From assembly GCA_019637395.1 (NCBI GenBank), contig JAHBVR010000010.1:62001-126000 (forward strand): DNA of 64,000 nucleotides, written 5' to 3'. The translations under genes and the position numbers were made by a program. The notes under the pieces are model-generated. The model saw only the letters and a list, made by a program, of their open reading frames with translations. It had not been told where the DNA came from and searched no databases. Every line of letters begins with the position of its first letter. The stretch's first letter is position 1. The DNA is from Vulcanimicrobiota bacterium. Its GTDB lineage: Bacteria; Vulcanimicrobiota; Xenobia; Xenobiales; JADMJV01. Of this stretch, positions 8,699-17,535 are shown in pieces.

Positions 8699-9715
8699 TT
8701 AAACGATGGCCAGCTTCTTGGTGAACATGTAGTGGATCAGATCACCGACGCGGCAACTGTAAGCCCACTCGTTGTCATACCAGGTGATGACCTTGACCAT
8801 GTTGCCCATGGCCATGGTGCAATCAAGGTCGACGCACGAGCTGTGGGGATTGGCCTTGAAGTCCATGCTCACCAGGGGCTCGTCGACGGCTTGCAGGATG
8901 CCTTTCATGCTGCCGCCGGCGGCTTCGCGGAAGGCGGCGTTGACTTCTTCCTTGGTGGCCGGCTTCTCGAGTTGGGCGACAAAGTCGACAATCGACACGG
9001 TGGGGGTGGGAACGCGTAAAGAGAAGCCGTCGAACTTGCCTTTCAGGTCGGGGATGACCAGAGCCAGGGCTTTGGCGGCGCCGGTGGAGGTCGGAATAAT
9101 GTTGAGGGCGGCGGCGCGGGCGCGGCGCATATCGCTGTGGGGCAGATCCAGGATGCGCTGGTCATTGGTGTAGGAGTGGGTGGTGGTCATCAGGCCGGAG
9201 AGAATCTTCCACTTATCGTGGAGAATCTTGGCGGCCGGGGCCAGACAGTTGGTGGTGCAGCTGGCGTTGGAGATGATGTGGTGCTTGTCGTGATCGTAGT
9301 TCTCGTGGTTGACGCCGAGCACGATGGTGATGTCCTCGCCTTTGGCGGGAGCCGAGATAAGCACTTTCTTGGCGCCGGCTTTGAGGTGCAGCTCGGCCTT
9401 GTCGCGCGAGGTAAAGATACCGGTGGATTCGACCACCACGTCGATATTATGGGTGCCCCAGGGCAGGTTGCCGGGGTCCTTCTCGGTGAAAATCTTGATC
9501 TTACGGTCGTTGATGATGAGGTGGCCGTCTTCGGCTTTGACGTCGCCCTTAAACACGCCATAGTTACTGTCATACTTGAAAAGATGAGCGTTGGTGTCGG
9601 CGCTGGTCAGATCGTTGATGGCGACGATCTCCAGGTCCGGGTGATTCTCCAACATCGCCTTGAGGCTCTGACGGCCGATGCGGCCGAATCCGTTAATCGC
9701 AACTCTGGTTCCCAC
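8699..9715 (-). CDS. gap: Glyceraldehyde-3-phosphate dehydrogenase, NAD type
   Basis: 338 residues. Rossmann motif GFGRIGR (residues 9-15), D35 after the second strand and the LDLPH motif all resemble NAD-preferring GapA enzymes. Catalytic C153 lies in SNASCTTNC and H180 in TTTHSYT. The start is GTG 9715, preceded by AAGGAG on the minus strand. It is the promoter-proximal gene of the glycolytic cluster. It is divergent from the cysteine desulfurase, with an 88-bp intergenic region that must hold both promoters. Confidence 0.97.
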   Translation of the reverse strand: MGTRVAINGFGRIGRQSLKAMLENHPDLEIVAINDLTSADTNAHLFKYDSNYGVFKGDVKAEDGHLIINDRKIKIFTEKDPGNLPWGTHNIDVVVESTGIFTSRDKAELHLKAGAKKVLISAPAKGEDITIVLGVNHENYDHDKHHIISNASCTTNCLAPAAKILHDKWKILSGLMTTTHSYTNDQRILDLPHSDMRRARAAALNIIPTSTGAAKALALVIPDLKGKFDGFSLRVPTPTVSIVDFVAQLEKPATKEEVNAAFREAAGGSMKGILQAVDEPLVSMDFKANPHSSCVDLDCTMAMGNMVKVITWYDNEWAYSCRVGDLIHYMFTKKLAIV

Positions 9716-9803
9716 GATAGTTCTCCTTCACCACTCTATATTGTGCGGGCAGCATACCCGGGCCATCGAGGACATAAACGCGGGGGCCAGAACAGCCCCG
9801 AAT

Positions 9804-10934
9804 ATGAGCATTTATCTGGACTATGCGGCCACCGCTCCGCTACGCCCCGAAGTGCGGGCCCTGCTGGCGCGCTGCTACGCTCAGGATTGGGGTAACGCTT
9901 CCTCGCTGCATCGCGACGGCCATGCCGCCCGCATGCATTTCGAGGACGCTCGCGAGCGCATCGCCCGAGTGTTGGGAGCCAGGGTCGAGGAGATCATCTT
10001 TACCTCGGGGGCGACCGAAGCCAACAATCTGGCCATTCTGGGCTGGATGCGCCAGCAGCCCCGGGGCAGCCATCTAATCGTCAGCGGCATCGAGCATCCT
10101 TCCACCTGGGAAGCGGCCGAAGCCCTGACCTATGAGGGCTTTCAGCTCGATATCGCGCCCGTGGATTCTTCGGGGAGGGTCGATGTGGCCGGACTACTGC
10201 ATCGGGTCCGCGCCAACACAGCCCTGGTCAGCCTTATGGCCGTCAATAACGAGGTGGGGACGATCCAGCCGGTGGCTGAACTGGCTCGACTGGCCAGGGG
10301 TTGGAAGTTGCACGTGGACGCGGTGCAAAGCGGGCTGGTGGGCTGGCCGGAGCTGGCCGGCATCGACATGCTCAGTCTCTCGGCCCACAAGCTGGGGGGG
10401 CCGGTTGGTAGCGGCTGCCTTTTTCTGCGGCAGGGATTGCGTTTGGCCCCGCTGCTGATAGGAGGAGCCCAGGAAGACCACCGGCGGGCCGGCACCAGCA
10501 ACGTGATTGGGGCACTGGCGCTGGCCGAGGCCCTGGAGGCGACCGGCCGGCAGCGCTCCGAGGAGACGGGCCGTCTGACCGAGCTGCGCGATCAACTCGA
10601 GGCGAAGCTGGGCGCCATAGATGGCGCGGTGCGGCTGGGGAGCGAGCGCAGCCCGCATATCAGCAGCTGGTTTTTTGAAGGAGTGCGGGCCGAGCCTTTG
10701 TTGGTGCTCTTTGACCTGGAAGGAATCTCGGTCTCCTCGGGTTCCGCCTGTTCGTCGCATAGTGTGGAACCCTCGCGCGTGGTTTCCGCCATGGGCTTTT
10801 CCCCCGAGCAGGCACGGGGTTTGATACGCTTCTCGCTAGGCCACGCCAGCACCGAAAAAGAAGTCGATTTTGCTGGTAGGCGTGCCGGCCTACTGGTAGA
10901 AAAGGCCCGCCGCCAGGGGGGAACTGAAAATTGA
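9804..10934 (+). CDS. Cysteine desulfurase (NifS/IscS family)
   Basis: 376 residues. Removes sulfur from L-cysteine through a persulfide for Fe-S cluster, thiamine or tRNA thiolation. H98 (GIEHPS), D172 (VDAVQSG), PLP lysine K196 (SAHKLGGP) and catalytic C316 (SGSACSSH) are present. The SSGSACS loop places it in the NifS/IscS group I rather than SufS group II. ATG 9804 aligns with the family start (MSIYLDYAATAPL). No iscU or thiI follows; the downstream sequence holds a short ORF and a terminator. The radical SAM thiotransferase MiaB at 37 kb is a possible client. Confidence 0.93.
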   Translation: MSIYLDYAATAPLRPEVRALLARCYAQDWGNASSLHRDGHAARMHFEDARERIARVLGARVEEIIFTSGATEANNLAILGWMRQQPRGSHLIVSGIEHPSTWEAAEALTYEGFQLDIAPVDSSGRVDVAGLLHRVRANTALVSLMAVNNEVGTIQPVAELARLARGWKLHVDAVQSGLVGWPELAGIDMLSLSAHKLGGPVGSGCLFLRQGLRLAPLLIGGAQEDHRRAGTSNVIGALALAEALEATGRQRSEETGRLTELRDQLEAKLGAIDGAVRLGSERSPHISSWFFEGVRAEPLLVLFDLEGISVSSGSACSSHSVEPSRVVSAMGFSPEQARGLIRFSLGHASTEKEVDFAGRRAGLLVEKARRQGGTEN

Positions 10935-10983
10935 CTGCGGGGGTTTGGTTGGGTGACTATGATCAGGGAGGCTTACACACAAA

Positions 10984-11160
10984 TTGGTCGTTTTCTCTAG
11001 TCTCAGCGCGGCTCTCCGCGAAGGCTACCGTTGGTCCGAATACCTACAACACGAACAACTGCATCGAGTCGAGCGAGACGCCCAACGTCCCGACGGAAAG
11101 CGAGTCAAAATGCTCGCCTTCGCTCGACCGCAACCGGACGAAGATGTCTACAAGAACTAA
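10984..11160 (+). CDS. Possible 58-residue basic protein, unknown
   Basis: An ORF of 58 codons starts with TTG 10984 and ends with TAA directly in front of a strong terminator. The third positions are GC-biased like neighbouring genes, and the translation is charged and helix-friendly (EYLQHEQLHRVERDAQR). AGGGAGG at 10965-10971 lies 12 nt upstream, rather far for an SD. It follows the cysteine desulfurase by 49 nt. I know no homologous family. It is either a genuine small protein or the end of a transcript leader. Confidence 0.45.
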   Translation: MVVFSSLSAALREGYRWSEYLQHEQLHRVERDAQRPDGKRVKMLAFARPQPDEDVYKN

Positions 11161-11163
11161 ACC

Positions 11164-11195
11164 GAGGGCCGGCTCCCAGACCGGCCCTCCTGCTT
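11164..11195 (+). terminator. Intrinsic terminator
   Basis: 9-bp GC-rich stem (GAGGGCCGG at 11164-11172 with CCGGCCCTC at 11181-11189), 8-nt loop, then TGCTTTTAG. It ends the cysteine desulfurase/small-ORF transcript before the TolC gene at 11239. Confidence 0.85.
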
Positions 11196-11238
11196 TTAGT
11201 CAAGGATTTCGTAGCAAGGCAGGGAAGTTTCGGCGCCC

Positions 11239-12708
11239 ATGCGGGTGTCTCTGGCCATAGCCTTTTCTCTGCTGCTGCAGGCTCCGCTGTCAGCCCAGCC
11301 GGCGTCCGTTCGGCCTCCGAGCGCCGCTCCCCTCAAGTTCACTCTGGAAGAAGCCCTGCGCAAGTCGCTGGATGGAAACCCCGACATTGGTCAGGCCGAA
11401 GCCCGCATCGTCCAGGCCCAGAAAGCCATCGACCTGGCTTATGTCCCGCTCCAGCCGACCTTGACCAGCACGCTTAGCTACACGCGTATTCTGGAGCCGA
11501 TTCCCCAGAACGGATTGGCCAACTTCTTCAGCAGCCTGATTCCCGGATTGGTTTCCAGCAGCAGCACCACTCCCAGCGCCAACAACTATAACGGCACGCT
11601 GGTGCTGCAAAAAACCATCACCACTTTCGGGCGCGTGCACTGGACGGCGCTGGCCAAGAAGCTGGCCAAAAAACAATCCCAGCAAGACTATCGCACCGCC
11701 ATTGAACAACTGCTGCAGACGGTGGAAAAAGCCTACATTTCCGTGCAACTGGCCGAAGTCCAGGTCAAGCTGGCGCGCAGCCGGCTGGACAACCACAACG
11801 AATATCTGCGCCTTTCACAAAATTTGTTCAAAGCGGGGGAAATCGCGGAATTCGAAATCATTCAGTCCAACGCGGCTCTCCAGTCAACCACTCAATCTCT
11901 GCTGGACGCGGAGAAAACGGCCGACACCGCCCAAATCGTGCTGGCCGTTTTGCTGGACTTGCCTCCCCTGACTCCACTCGAACTGGCCGACGTCCCCCCG
12001 CCGCCGGAGCCGCCCGATTATCAACCAGGCTTGGAGCGCGCCCTGGTGCGCCGGCCCGAGCTGGCCGGTTTGCGCTGGTCACTGGCTTCGGCCCAGGCCA
12101 ATGCAATTGCCCTGGGACTGACCAATTCTCCGACCTTGAGCGCCTTTTCTCAATATAGCGGCAATTACGTGCCGGTGACGCCGCCCACCGTCAATTGGGT
12201 GGCCGGCCTGCAGTTGTCGGTGCCCATCCTGGACGGCGGCCAGGCCGTCTACCTGCAGCAGCAGGCCAAGGCGGTGTCCGACGAGATTCGCCAAAGCATT
12301 ATTTCCCAGGAGCGCTCGGTGAAGCAGGATGTGGCCCAGAATTACGTGCTTTTGAAGAGCTATTGGGCGCAAATGAAGCAGGCGAAAATTGCCGCCGAGC
12401 AAAATGACCAGGCGCTCAAAATCGCCTTTAACCGCTTTCGCGCCGGCGTTTCCAACGGCACCGAGTTGCTCAACGCTCAGGATAACTGGGCCAATTCCCA
12501 GCTCACTTTGTTGAGCGTGGAAGCTTCCTATCGCACTTCGTTGGCGGACTGGCGGCGTTCCATCTCGGCCGAATACCCCTTTGCGCTTCCCGAATCGATG
12601 ACGGTAGACTGGGAGCTGCCGCCCATGCCTTCCCCACCGGGTGAAGAACCTTCCGAGGAGCAACTCAATCCGAACAGACCGATCATAACCTCACCTAAGA
12701 ACGAATGA
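11239..12708 (+). CDS. TolC-family outer-membrane efflux protein (copy 1)
   Basis: 489 residues. Signal peptide 1-20 (VSLAIAFSLLLQAPLSAQ). Two OEP repeats follow, with the typical start FTLEEALRKSLDGNPDI, long amphipathic helices and the beta-barrel strand around LSYTR. Residues after about 445 form a Pro-rich tail. TolC proteins are trimeric outer-membrane ducts for efflux pumps or type I secretion. No adaptor (MFP) or inner-membrane pump gene is next to it, so its partners lie elsewhere. Its 3' end overlaps the convergent gene on the minus strand by 14 bp. Confidence 0.88.
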   Translation: MRVSLAIAFSLLLQAPLSAQPASVRPPSAAPLKFTLEEALRKSLDGNPDIGQAEARIVQAQKAIDLAYVPLQPTLTSTLSYTRILEPIPQNGLANFFSSLIPGLVSSSSTTPSANNYNGTLVLQKTITTFGRVHWTALAKKLAKKQSQQDYRTAIEQLLQTVEKAYISVQLAEVQVKLARSRLDNHNEYLRLSQNLFKAGEIAEFEIIQSNAALQSTTQSLLDAEKTADTAQIVLAVLLDLPPLTPLELADVPPPPEPPDYQPGLERALVRRPELAGLRWSLASAQANAIALGLTNSPTLSAFSQYSGNYVPVTPPTVNWVAGLQLSVPILDGGQAVYLQQQAKAVSDEIRQSIISQERSVKQDVAQNYVLLKSYWAQMKQAKIAAEQNDQALKIAFNRFRAGVSNGTELLNAQDNWANSQLTLLSVEASYRTSLADWRRSISAEYPFALPESMTVDWELPPMPSPPGEEPSEEQLNPNRPIITSPKNE

Positions 12709-13282
12709 AGCCTTCGCCGGGCTGGTAGCGAAACTGGACCGTCTCGGCAGGCTCGGGAGGAGCAGACACTTCGGCGCGGTAACGACCAGCTCTGGTGCAG
12801 ATCATACTTTCCACCCAACACGGTGCGTCCGCGCTGAAAGCTTTCCACTCGAAGGTGGCCGGCTTTTGGGGGGCGGGCACGAGCATACCTGATTTGTCAT
12901 AGACAAATCCTTTTCCGTTCCAATGAAAGAGCCGAAAATGGGTGGGCCGCACATCCGACTTTTGGTAGCTGGCGCACAGATCGATCCGGCCGTCGCCGTC
13001 GTAATCGTCAATCCACGAAATATCCCCCATATCGAATTCACCCAGAAAGGCCCAGGGGCTGCTGGAGTGGACATCTCTAATACGCGGGCCGGTCCAGAGA
13101 ATCTTGCCGGCGGAATCGAGAACCAGCAACTGTCCCCGAATGGTGTCGCCCAACGTGTAGGGCTTGAGCACGACAAACTCTTTTTTCCCATCACCGTTCA
13201 AATCCACGGCAATCTTCTGGCGGTAGGAAGTGGTGCCGCCGGCCAGCGAAGTCAGGAGCAGAAGGCAAAGCAATTTTTTCAT
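12695..13282 (-). CDS. Secreted protein with FG-GAP/EF-hand-like calcium loops
   Basis: 195 residues. The start ATG 13282 gives a signal peptide (KKLLCLLLLTSLAGG). Two D-x-D/N-G-D-G motifs (DLNGDGKKEF near residue 28 and DYDGDGRIDL near residue 93) are typical of VCBS/FG-GAP repeat proteins that bind calcium. The region between is beta-rich (LLVLDSAGKILW). Two cysteines near the C-terminus (PCWVESMIC) may pair. Exported location is likely. The binding partner is unknown. It is divergent from the PGRP amidase, 63 bp apart. Confidence 0.7.
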   Translation of the reverse strand: MKKLLCLLLLTSLAGGTTSYRQKIAVDLNGDGKKEFVVLKPYTLGDTIRGQLLVLDSAGKILWTGPRIRDVHSSSPWAFLGEFDMGDISWIDDYDGDGRIDLCASYQKSDVRPTHFRLFHWNGKGFVYDKSGMLVPAPQKPATFEWKAFSADAPCWVESMICTRAGRYRAEVSAPPEPAETVQFRYQPGEGFIRS

Positions 13283-13345
13283 GGGAAATCGATGCGGCTC
13301 TTCGCAGCCGTCGCGAGTGTCCCTTCCATCGAAAGGACCCACTCA

Positions 13346-13909
13346 ATGGCACTCAGGCTCTGGTTGCTCCTCGGCTGGCTGGCGGGCTGCGCCTGGGCCC
13401 AGCCTGCTCCTTTTGTTTCACGCGCGGCCTGGGGCTCGGAACCTCTGGAGATGCCGGCGGAACTGCGCCACAGTCCGCGCTTGATCGTACTGCATCATTC
13501 GGGAGTGTTTTGGCAAGAGGGCGATGACGCTTTCCAGAAAATTCGCGCCCTGCAGCGCTGGGGACAAAAAGAGAAACATTGGCCCGACCTGCCCTATCAT
13601 TTTCTCATCGACCCGAAAGGCCAGATCTTTGAAGGCCGAGAGCTGCAATATCGGCCAGAAAGCAATACCGAATATAATTTAGAGGGCGTGATCAATGTGG
13701 AGCTATGGGGAAACTTTGAGGAGCAGCCGGTCACGCCGGCAGCCCTCGAATCCACCGCCAATCTGCTGGCCTGGCTGCGCGAGCGGCACGGCCTGGGGCA
13801 GATCTCCACCCACCGGAGCCAGGCGCCGGGCCAGACCCAATGTCCGGGTCAGGATTTCTTTCGCTATTTTGAATCGGGCGAGCTGCAAAAAATGGTCGAC
13901 TCGCGCTAG
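13346..13909 (+). CDS. Peptidoglycan-recognition-type N-acetylmuramoyl-L-alanine amidase
   Basis: 187 residues. A signal sequence (1-18) also contains LAGC, so it could be a lipoprotein or be cleaved after AWA. The mature part is a PGRP/amidase_2 domain: zinc ligands from H50/H51 (IVLHHSG), H156 (STHRSQ) and C166 (TQCPGQ), with Y84 in PYHFLIDPKG. This set is characteristic of zinc amidases that cut the MurNAc-L-Ala bond in the periplasm. GAAAGGACC precedes the start. It converges on and overlaps the second TolC gene by 4 bp. Confidence 0.88.
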   Translation: MALRLWLLLGWLAGCAWAQPAPFVSRAAWGSEPLEMPAELRHSPRLIVLHHSGVFWQEGDDAFQKIRALQRWGQKEKHWPDLPYHFLIDPKGQIFEGRELQYRPESNTEYNLEGVINVELWGNFEEQPVTPAALESTANLLAWLRERHGLGQISTHRSQAPGQTQCPGQDFFRYFESGELQKMVDSR

Positions 13910-15300
13910 CGAGTGAGAACGGGTTGGCCGGCGGCCGCCTCGAGGGCGTCGAGAGCCACAAACACCGACTGCAGCAGAGAGATGTATTCCTTACGCACGG
14001 CCGCCAGGTTCTGTTGGCTGGTGAGCAGGCGGGTGTAAGGAACGGCGCCGCGCTTGAAACCGTATTGAGTGATGCGGGTGGACTCTTCGGATGGTTGCAA
14101 CACTTTTTCTCGGAAGTCGGCGGCGTTCTGAACCGCTCCCAGATACTGCTCAAAGGCGACTTTCAGGTTGGAGGAGACTTCCAGGCGAGTGGCCCGCAGG
14201 TTCTGTTCTTGCTCAAGCACGCTTTCTTCCTTGGCGCGCACGTCGTTGCGGATCTGGCCCCAGTCGATGGGGAACTGGAGGCCGATTTGAAACTGGTAGG
14301 TGCGGGTGGCCAGGTCGCGCAGGAAGGTGAGCATGGGGGTGGGGTTGGCTTGCTGTTCGGCCAGGGTGACCGAGCGCCGGCTGCGTTCCAGGGAATAGAG
14401 CGCCGATTGAATCTGAGGGTTATTTTGGGCGAGCTCGAGCAGTTTGGTATAGGCGAGTTCCAGGCTGGGAGTATCCAGACTACCGGCGCACTCGATGAGG
14501 GTGTGGCCCGGTAAGTTGAGCAGCGGCGCCAGGGTGGCCTGAGCCTGCTTGAGACCGGCCTGGGAGCGTACCAAATCCTGGTTGGCGCGCGACAATTGCA
14601 CGCCCGAGTCGATGAGATCAAGCTGGGGACCGGCGCCGGAGGAGAAGCGCTTTTGGGCGATGGTGTAGCCTTCATTGGCCAGATCCCGATTATTTTGCAC
14701 CACTCGCATAGCTTCCTGAGCGGCCAAAAGGCTATAGAAGGCGTCCTTGATCTGCTGGCGCAGCTTGACCCGGGAAGTCTTCCAATCGGCCACGGCCACC
14801 CGGTAGTCTTGCACGGCCACTTTCTGAGCGGTGGTATAGCTCCCCATGGGCAGGAAGGGTTGGGTAACCTGGATGTATGTATCAGTCAGGCCGTTGGCCG
14901 CGAAGGTGGCAAAACCGGCGCCGGCGCCAGCGGGGTTATTGCCGCCCGGCTGGGAGCCGGCCACGTTGGTACCGGGAATAGTGGCCACGGTAATCTGGGT
15001 GGAGGGCAACGACGCCGCCTTTTGGAAAGCCCAGTAAGCCGAGCGCACCCGGGCGTTGGCGGCCAGCACCTGGGGATGGCTGGAAAGACCACGCTCCACC
15101 GCCTGTTGCACGTCAAGTTTGATCACCCCCTGGCTGTCGGGCGCCAATTGCAGGGGGTCTACCCCAGGCGATGGGAGCAGGTCTTCGGGGAGGGACAGTC
15201 CTGACGGCTCCTCCTCGTCCACGTTGTAAGTAGGGGTGGGCTGCTGCGCGGTTGCCAGCGGCGACAAAGCCAGCGTCAAGAAAAGGACCAGTTCCTTCAA
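13906..15300 (-). CDS. TolC-family outer-membrane efflux protein (copy 2)
   Basis: 464 residues. Signal peptide 1-18 (KELVLFLTLALSPLATAQ). A 40-residue acidic/Pro-rich linker follows, then two OEP repeats. The first begins LDVQQAVERGLSSHPQV and the second LELAQNNPQIQSALYSLE. A Gly/Ala-rich loop (about residues 110-130) may sit in the barrel. It differs from copy 1 in length and loops, so it is an ancient paralogue rather than a recent duplicate. It lies 2 nt behind the cysteine-cluster protein gene and is probably co-transcribed with it. Confidence 0.88.
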   Translation of the reverse strand: MKELVLFLTLALSPLATAQQPTPTYNVDEEEPSGLSLPEDLLPSPGVDPLQLAPDSQGVIKLDVQQAVERGLSSHPQVLAANARVRSAYWAFQKAASLPSTQITVATIPGTNVAGSQPGGNNPAGAGAGFATFAANGLTDTYIQVTQPFLPMGSYTTAQKVAVQDYRVAVADWKTSRVKLRQQIKDAFYSLLAAQEAMRVVQNNRDLANEGYTIAQKRFSSGAGPQLDLIDSGVQLSRANQDLVRSQAGLKQAQATLAPLLNLPGHTLIECAGSLDTPSLELAYTKLLELAQNNPQIQSALYSLERSRRSVTLAEQQANPTPMLTFLRDLATRTYQFQIGLQFPIDWGQIRNDVRAKEESVLEQEQNLRATRLEVSSNLKVAFEQYLGAVQNAADFREKVLQPSEESTRITQYGFKRGAVPYTRLLTSQQNLAAVRKEYISLLQSVFVALDALEAAAGQPVLTR

Positions 15301-15302
15301 GA

Positions 15303-16442
15303 TCAGACGACTTCCAGCAGGAAGGCGTTGAAGCGCGGGGTGAGACGGGAGGGAAGCTGGCCGTTGGTTCCCAGATACATTTCCGAAAGACGTAAGGCGC
15401 GATAATAATCTTCATGTGAGGCCTTGGCGCGGCCTGCCTGATGAGCGTAGAAAGCGGTGTAGCAGCGCACCAGGCGGGGGATGACGGCCAGCATCCACAG
15501 ATTGTCCAGCAATGGGCGGTAGATGAGCAAGGATTTGCGGTGCATCTGCATATCCGCCCAACGGTCGAGCTCATCCTCGAGCTCATCGCCGAAAGCTTTG
15601 TCCTGGAAACGCAGCAAAGAAAACCAGGTGCCCTTCCAGTTAAACTCCGGAAAGTCGAGGTCCTCGCCCTTCTGGAAGGCTTCGTCCAGGGGCAGGATGC
15701 GTTCGGGGCTGGTGTCGTCGAGAAAGAGTTTGACCAGTGCAAAGAGAGTGCCGTCCAGCATGGCCGCCACCTGGCCGCCGAGCGGCATTTCCTCCATCTC
15801 GAAGCGATCCCAGGAGAGCGCCAACTGAATCTGGGACTCTTTGAGCGCTTGACCGGTCAGCACCAGTGCTTGCTGAGCCGTCAATTCCAGTCCTTGCGCG
15901 GCCCGGCGCCGATTGAATTCTTCTTCGAAGGCCGCGTAATCTTCCCAAGTGGTGAAGCGGCCTTCGCCCACGGGCACTTTATCGGCCTCGATGGTGGTGA
16001 TGCGAATGCCTTTGGCCATGCGTTCCCGCAGCCAGTCTTCGTGAGCGCTAAGAGGGCGGCCGCTATTCTGGCGCACGGCGGTGCACATGTAGCTGACGCC
16101 GACAAAGACGCCGTCGGGAGTTTCCGTGAGGTGGAAGGGAAACTGCTGGCAGGTCAGAGGCTTTTCGTCCATGCCGATCTCGGCGTGGATAGAGCAGAGC
16201 TTGTCCTCCCGCAGGAAGCCGCAACGGGGGTCAGACGGGTCTTTGTAATAAATGGCATAGTTGCCGGCTTCGTCTTTGGCGAAGGCGGCGCCGTTTTCGT
16301 TGATGACCCGCAGTCCCAACGGGTGAGCCTCGATTTTCTCGACCACGGCGGGTTCGACCGGAATGGTCCAGAGCGACTCGCAGCCGGCTCCGCACATGAC
16401 GCAATCGTAGTTCTGGCCTTCAGGGAAATGCAATTTAATCAT
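15303..16442 (-). CDS. FliB/YkgJ-like cysteine-cluster protein
   Basis: 379 residues. Cysteines C14-x2-C17-x3-C21 at the N-terminus, followed by C74, C83, C98 and C120, match the pattern of YkgJ-type Zn/Fe-chelating proteins. The flagellin lysine N-methylase FliB has the same pattern. The LCSIHAE and KPLTCQQFPF segments are typical. The C-terminal 250 residues are helical and unassigned. No flagellin gene is in the window, so methylation of another surface protein or a simple metal-cluster role are both open. It heads a two-gene unit with tolC copy 2. Confidence 0.7.
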   Translation of the reverse strand: MIKLHFPEGQNYDCVMCGAGCESLWTIPVEPAVVEKIEAHPLGLRVINENGAAFAKDEAGNYAIYYKDPSDPRCGFLREDKLCSIHAEIGMDEKPLTCQQFPFHLTETPDGVFVGVSYMCTAVRQNSGRPLSAHEDWLRERMAKGIRITTIEADKVPVGEGRFTTWEDYAAFEEEFNRRRAAQGLELTAQQALVLTGQALKESQIQLALSWDRFEMEEMPLGGQVAAMLDGTLFALVKLFLDDTSPERILPLDEAFQKGEDLDFPEFNWKGTWFSLLRFQDKAFGDELEDELDRWADMQMHRKSLLIYRPLLDNLWMLAVIPRLVRCYTAFYAHQAGRAKASHEDYYRALRLSEMYLGTNGQLPSRLTPRFNAFLLEVV

Positions 16443-16524
16443 CGGGTGCAGGTTCCCCTCGATGGGGAGACGCCCCTCTATCGGATTTCAGGTGTTTTTC
16501 GGGGTTTGCCCTTACTCTGTGGGA

Positions 16525-17535
16525 ATGACAGTGGGTCAGAAGATAGCTGGAGCGGGAATGTTGGGATTGGCGGTGTTGGCTGTCGGCTCGGCCACGCCCG
16601 CCCCACAACCGCAAGCTCAGGTTATGCTGCTGGACGAGTTTCCGCGCGATTCTACCTCTTTGACCCACGGCACCATGGTGGAGGCGGTGCTGCAGAGTCG
16701 CACCCAGGTGAGTCACCAGCGCGTGCAGGTGCCGCTGGGAGCTCAGATGGACTTGATCAACCGGCCCGAGCCGGGCAACCTGGATAAATATATCGTGCAG
16801 CGCTTTTCGGTGCCGACCGAGGCCACCGCCCGGGCCCTGGAGAACATGCACCGGCCGGGAGTGGCAGCCCAATCGCAGGGCGCTTCCGAGTCGCGGGTGG
16901 TGGAAAGTTTGTGGGGCGCGGCCCAGGCCAGGCCGGCCACGCGCTCCTTCTTGGAGAACGAATTGGGCCTGGCCAGCGGTTCCAGCGACGCGGAGTTCCT
17001 GCAGGCACTGGTGCATCGAGTGGACGAGGTGCACCACGGTGACCGGACCATCGGCGCCGCCCGCCAGCATCTGCTACGAGCCGCCCATTCGGCCGAGGAA
17101 GCGGGCGTCATCCGGGTTGTTTCGGCCGGTAACCAGGGCCACCTGGAGCAGCTTTTCGACCGCCTGGGGGTGCTCACCGGACGCGATTTTTATATGAGTG
17201 ATATGGCCGACCCGGCCGCCATCATCGTGGGAGCTTCCGATAACCACGGCACCGATTCCCGCGCGGACGACGGACCGGCGGCGCTGGCTTCGCCGAACGC
17301 GGGCGCACTGGTGGGCGCGCAGGGCGTGAACGTGCCGGTGACGGTGCACGGCAAAACTTACCTGGAGAGCGGCTCGTCCTTTGCCCAGCCGCAGGTTTCG
17401 GCGCTGGTGGCCGAATGGAAAAGCGCCGATCCGGGTCTGACCCGGGACGAGGCCCTGCAGCGCCTGCTGACCCTTTCCCAGCCGGTGAGCAATGCCGAGC
17501 CCTATATCGGCGCCGGCATTATCTACGGTCAGTAA
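16525..17535 (+). CDS. Compact subtilisin-like (S8) protein, exported
   Basis: 336 residues. A hydrophobic N-terminus (8-24) suggests a signal peptide or anchor. Subtilase motifs can be recognised: D37 (MLLDEF), H48 (THGTMVEA), oxyanion N203 (VSAGNQG) and S285 (SGSSFAQPQVSAL, for the usual GTSMAAPHV). The Asp-His spacing is only 11 residues, against about 30 in ordinary subtilases, so the first part of the fold is abbreviated. The full triad argues for activity, but this is not certain. ATG 16525 starts the hydrophobic segment. The gene converges on the kinase-WD40 gene with a 7-bp overlap. Confidence 0.65.
   Translation: MTVGQKIAGAGMLGLAVLAVGSATPAPQPQAQVMLLDEFPRDSTSLTHGTMVEAVLQSRTQVSHQRVQVPLGAQMDLINRPEPGNLDKYIVQRFSVPTEATARALENMHRPGVAAQSQGASESRVVESLWGAAQARPATRSFLENELGLASGSSDAEFLQALVHRVDEVHHGDRTIGAARQHLLRAAHSAEEAGVIRVVSAGNQGHLEQLFDRLGVLTGRDFYMSDMADPAAIIVGASDNHGTDSRADDGPAALASPNAGALVGAQGVNVPVTVHGKTYLESGSSFAQPQVSALVAEWKSADPGLTRDEALQRLLTLSQPVSNAEPYIGAGIIYGQ

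Noticed and set aside
8678-9895. Plus-strand frames opposite gap
   Set aside because: gap on the minus strand is certain; these are antisense shadows.
10931-11260. 109-codon plus-strand frame covering the small ORF and terminator
   Set aside because: It runs through the terminator hairpin and has a Ser/Thr/Pro-rich shadow composition; the TTG ORF at 10984 in another frame fits better.
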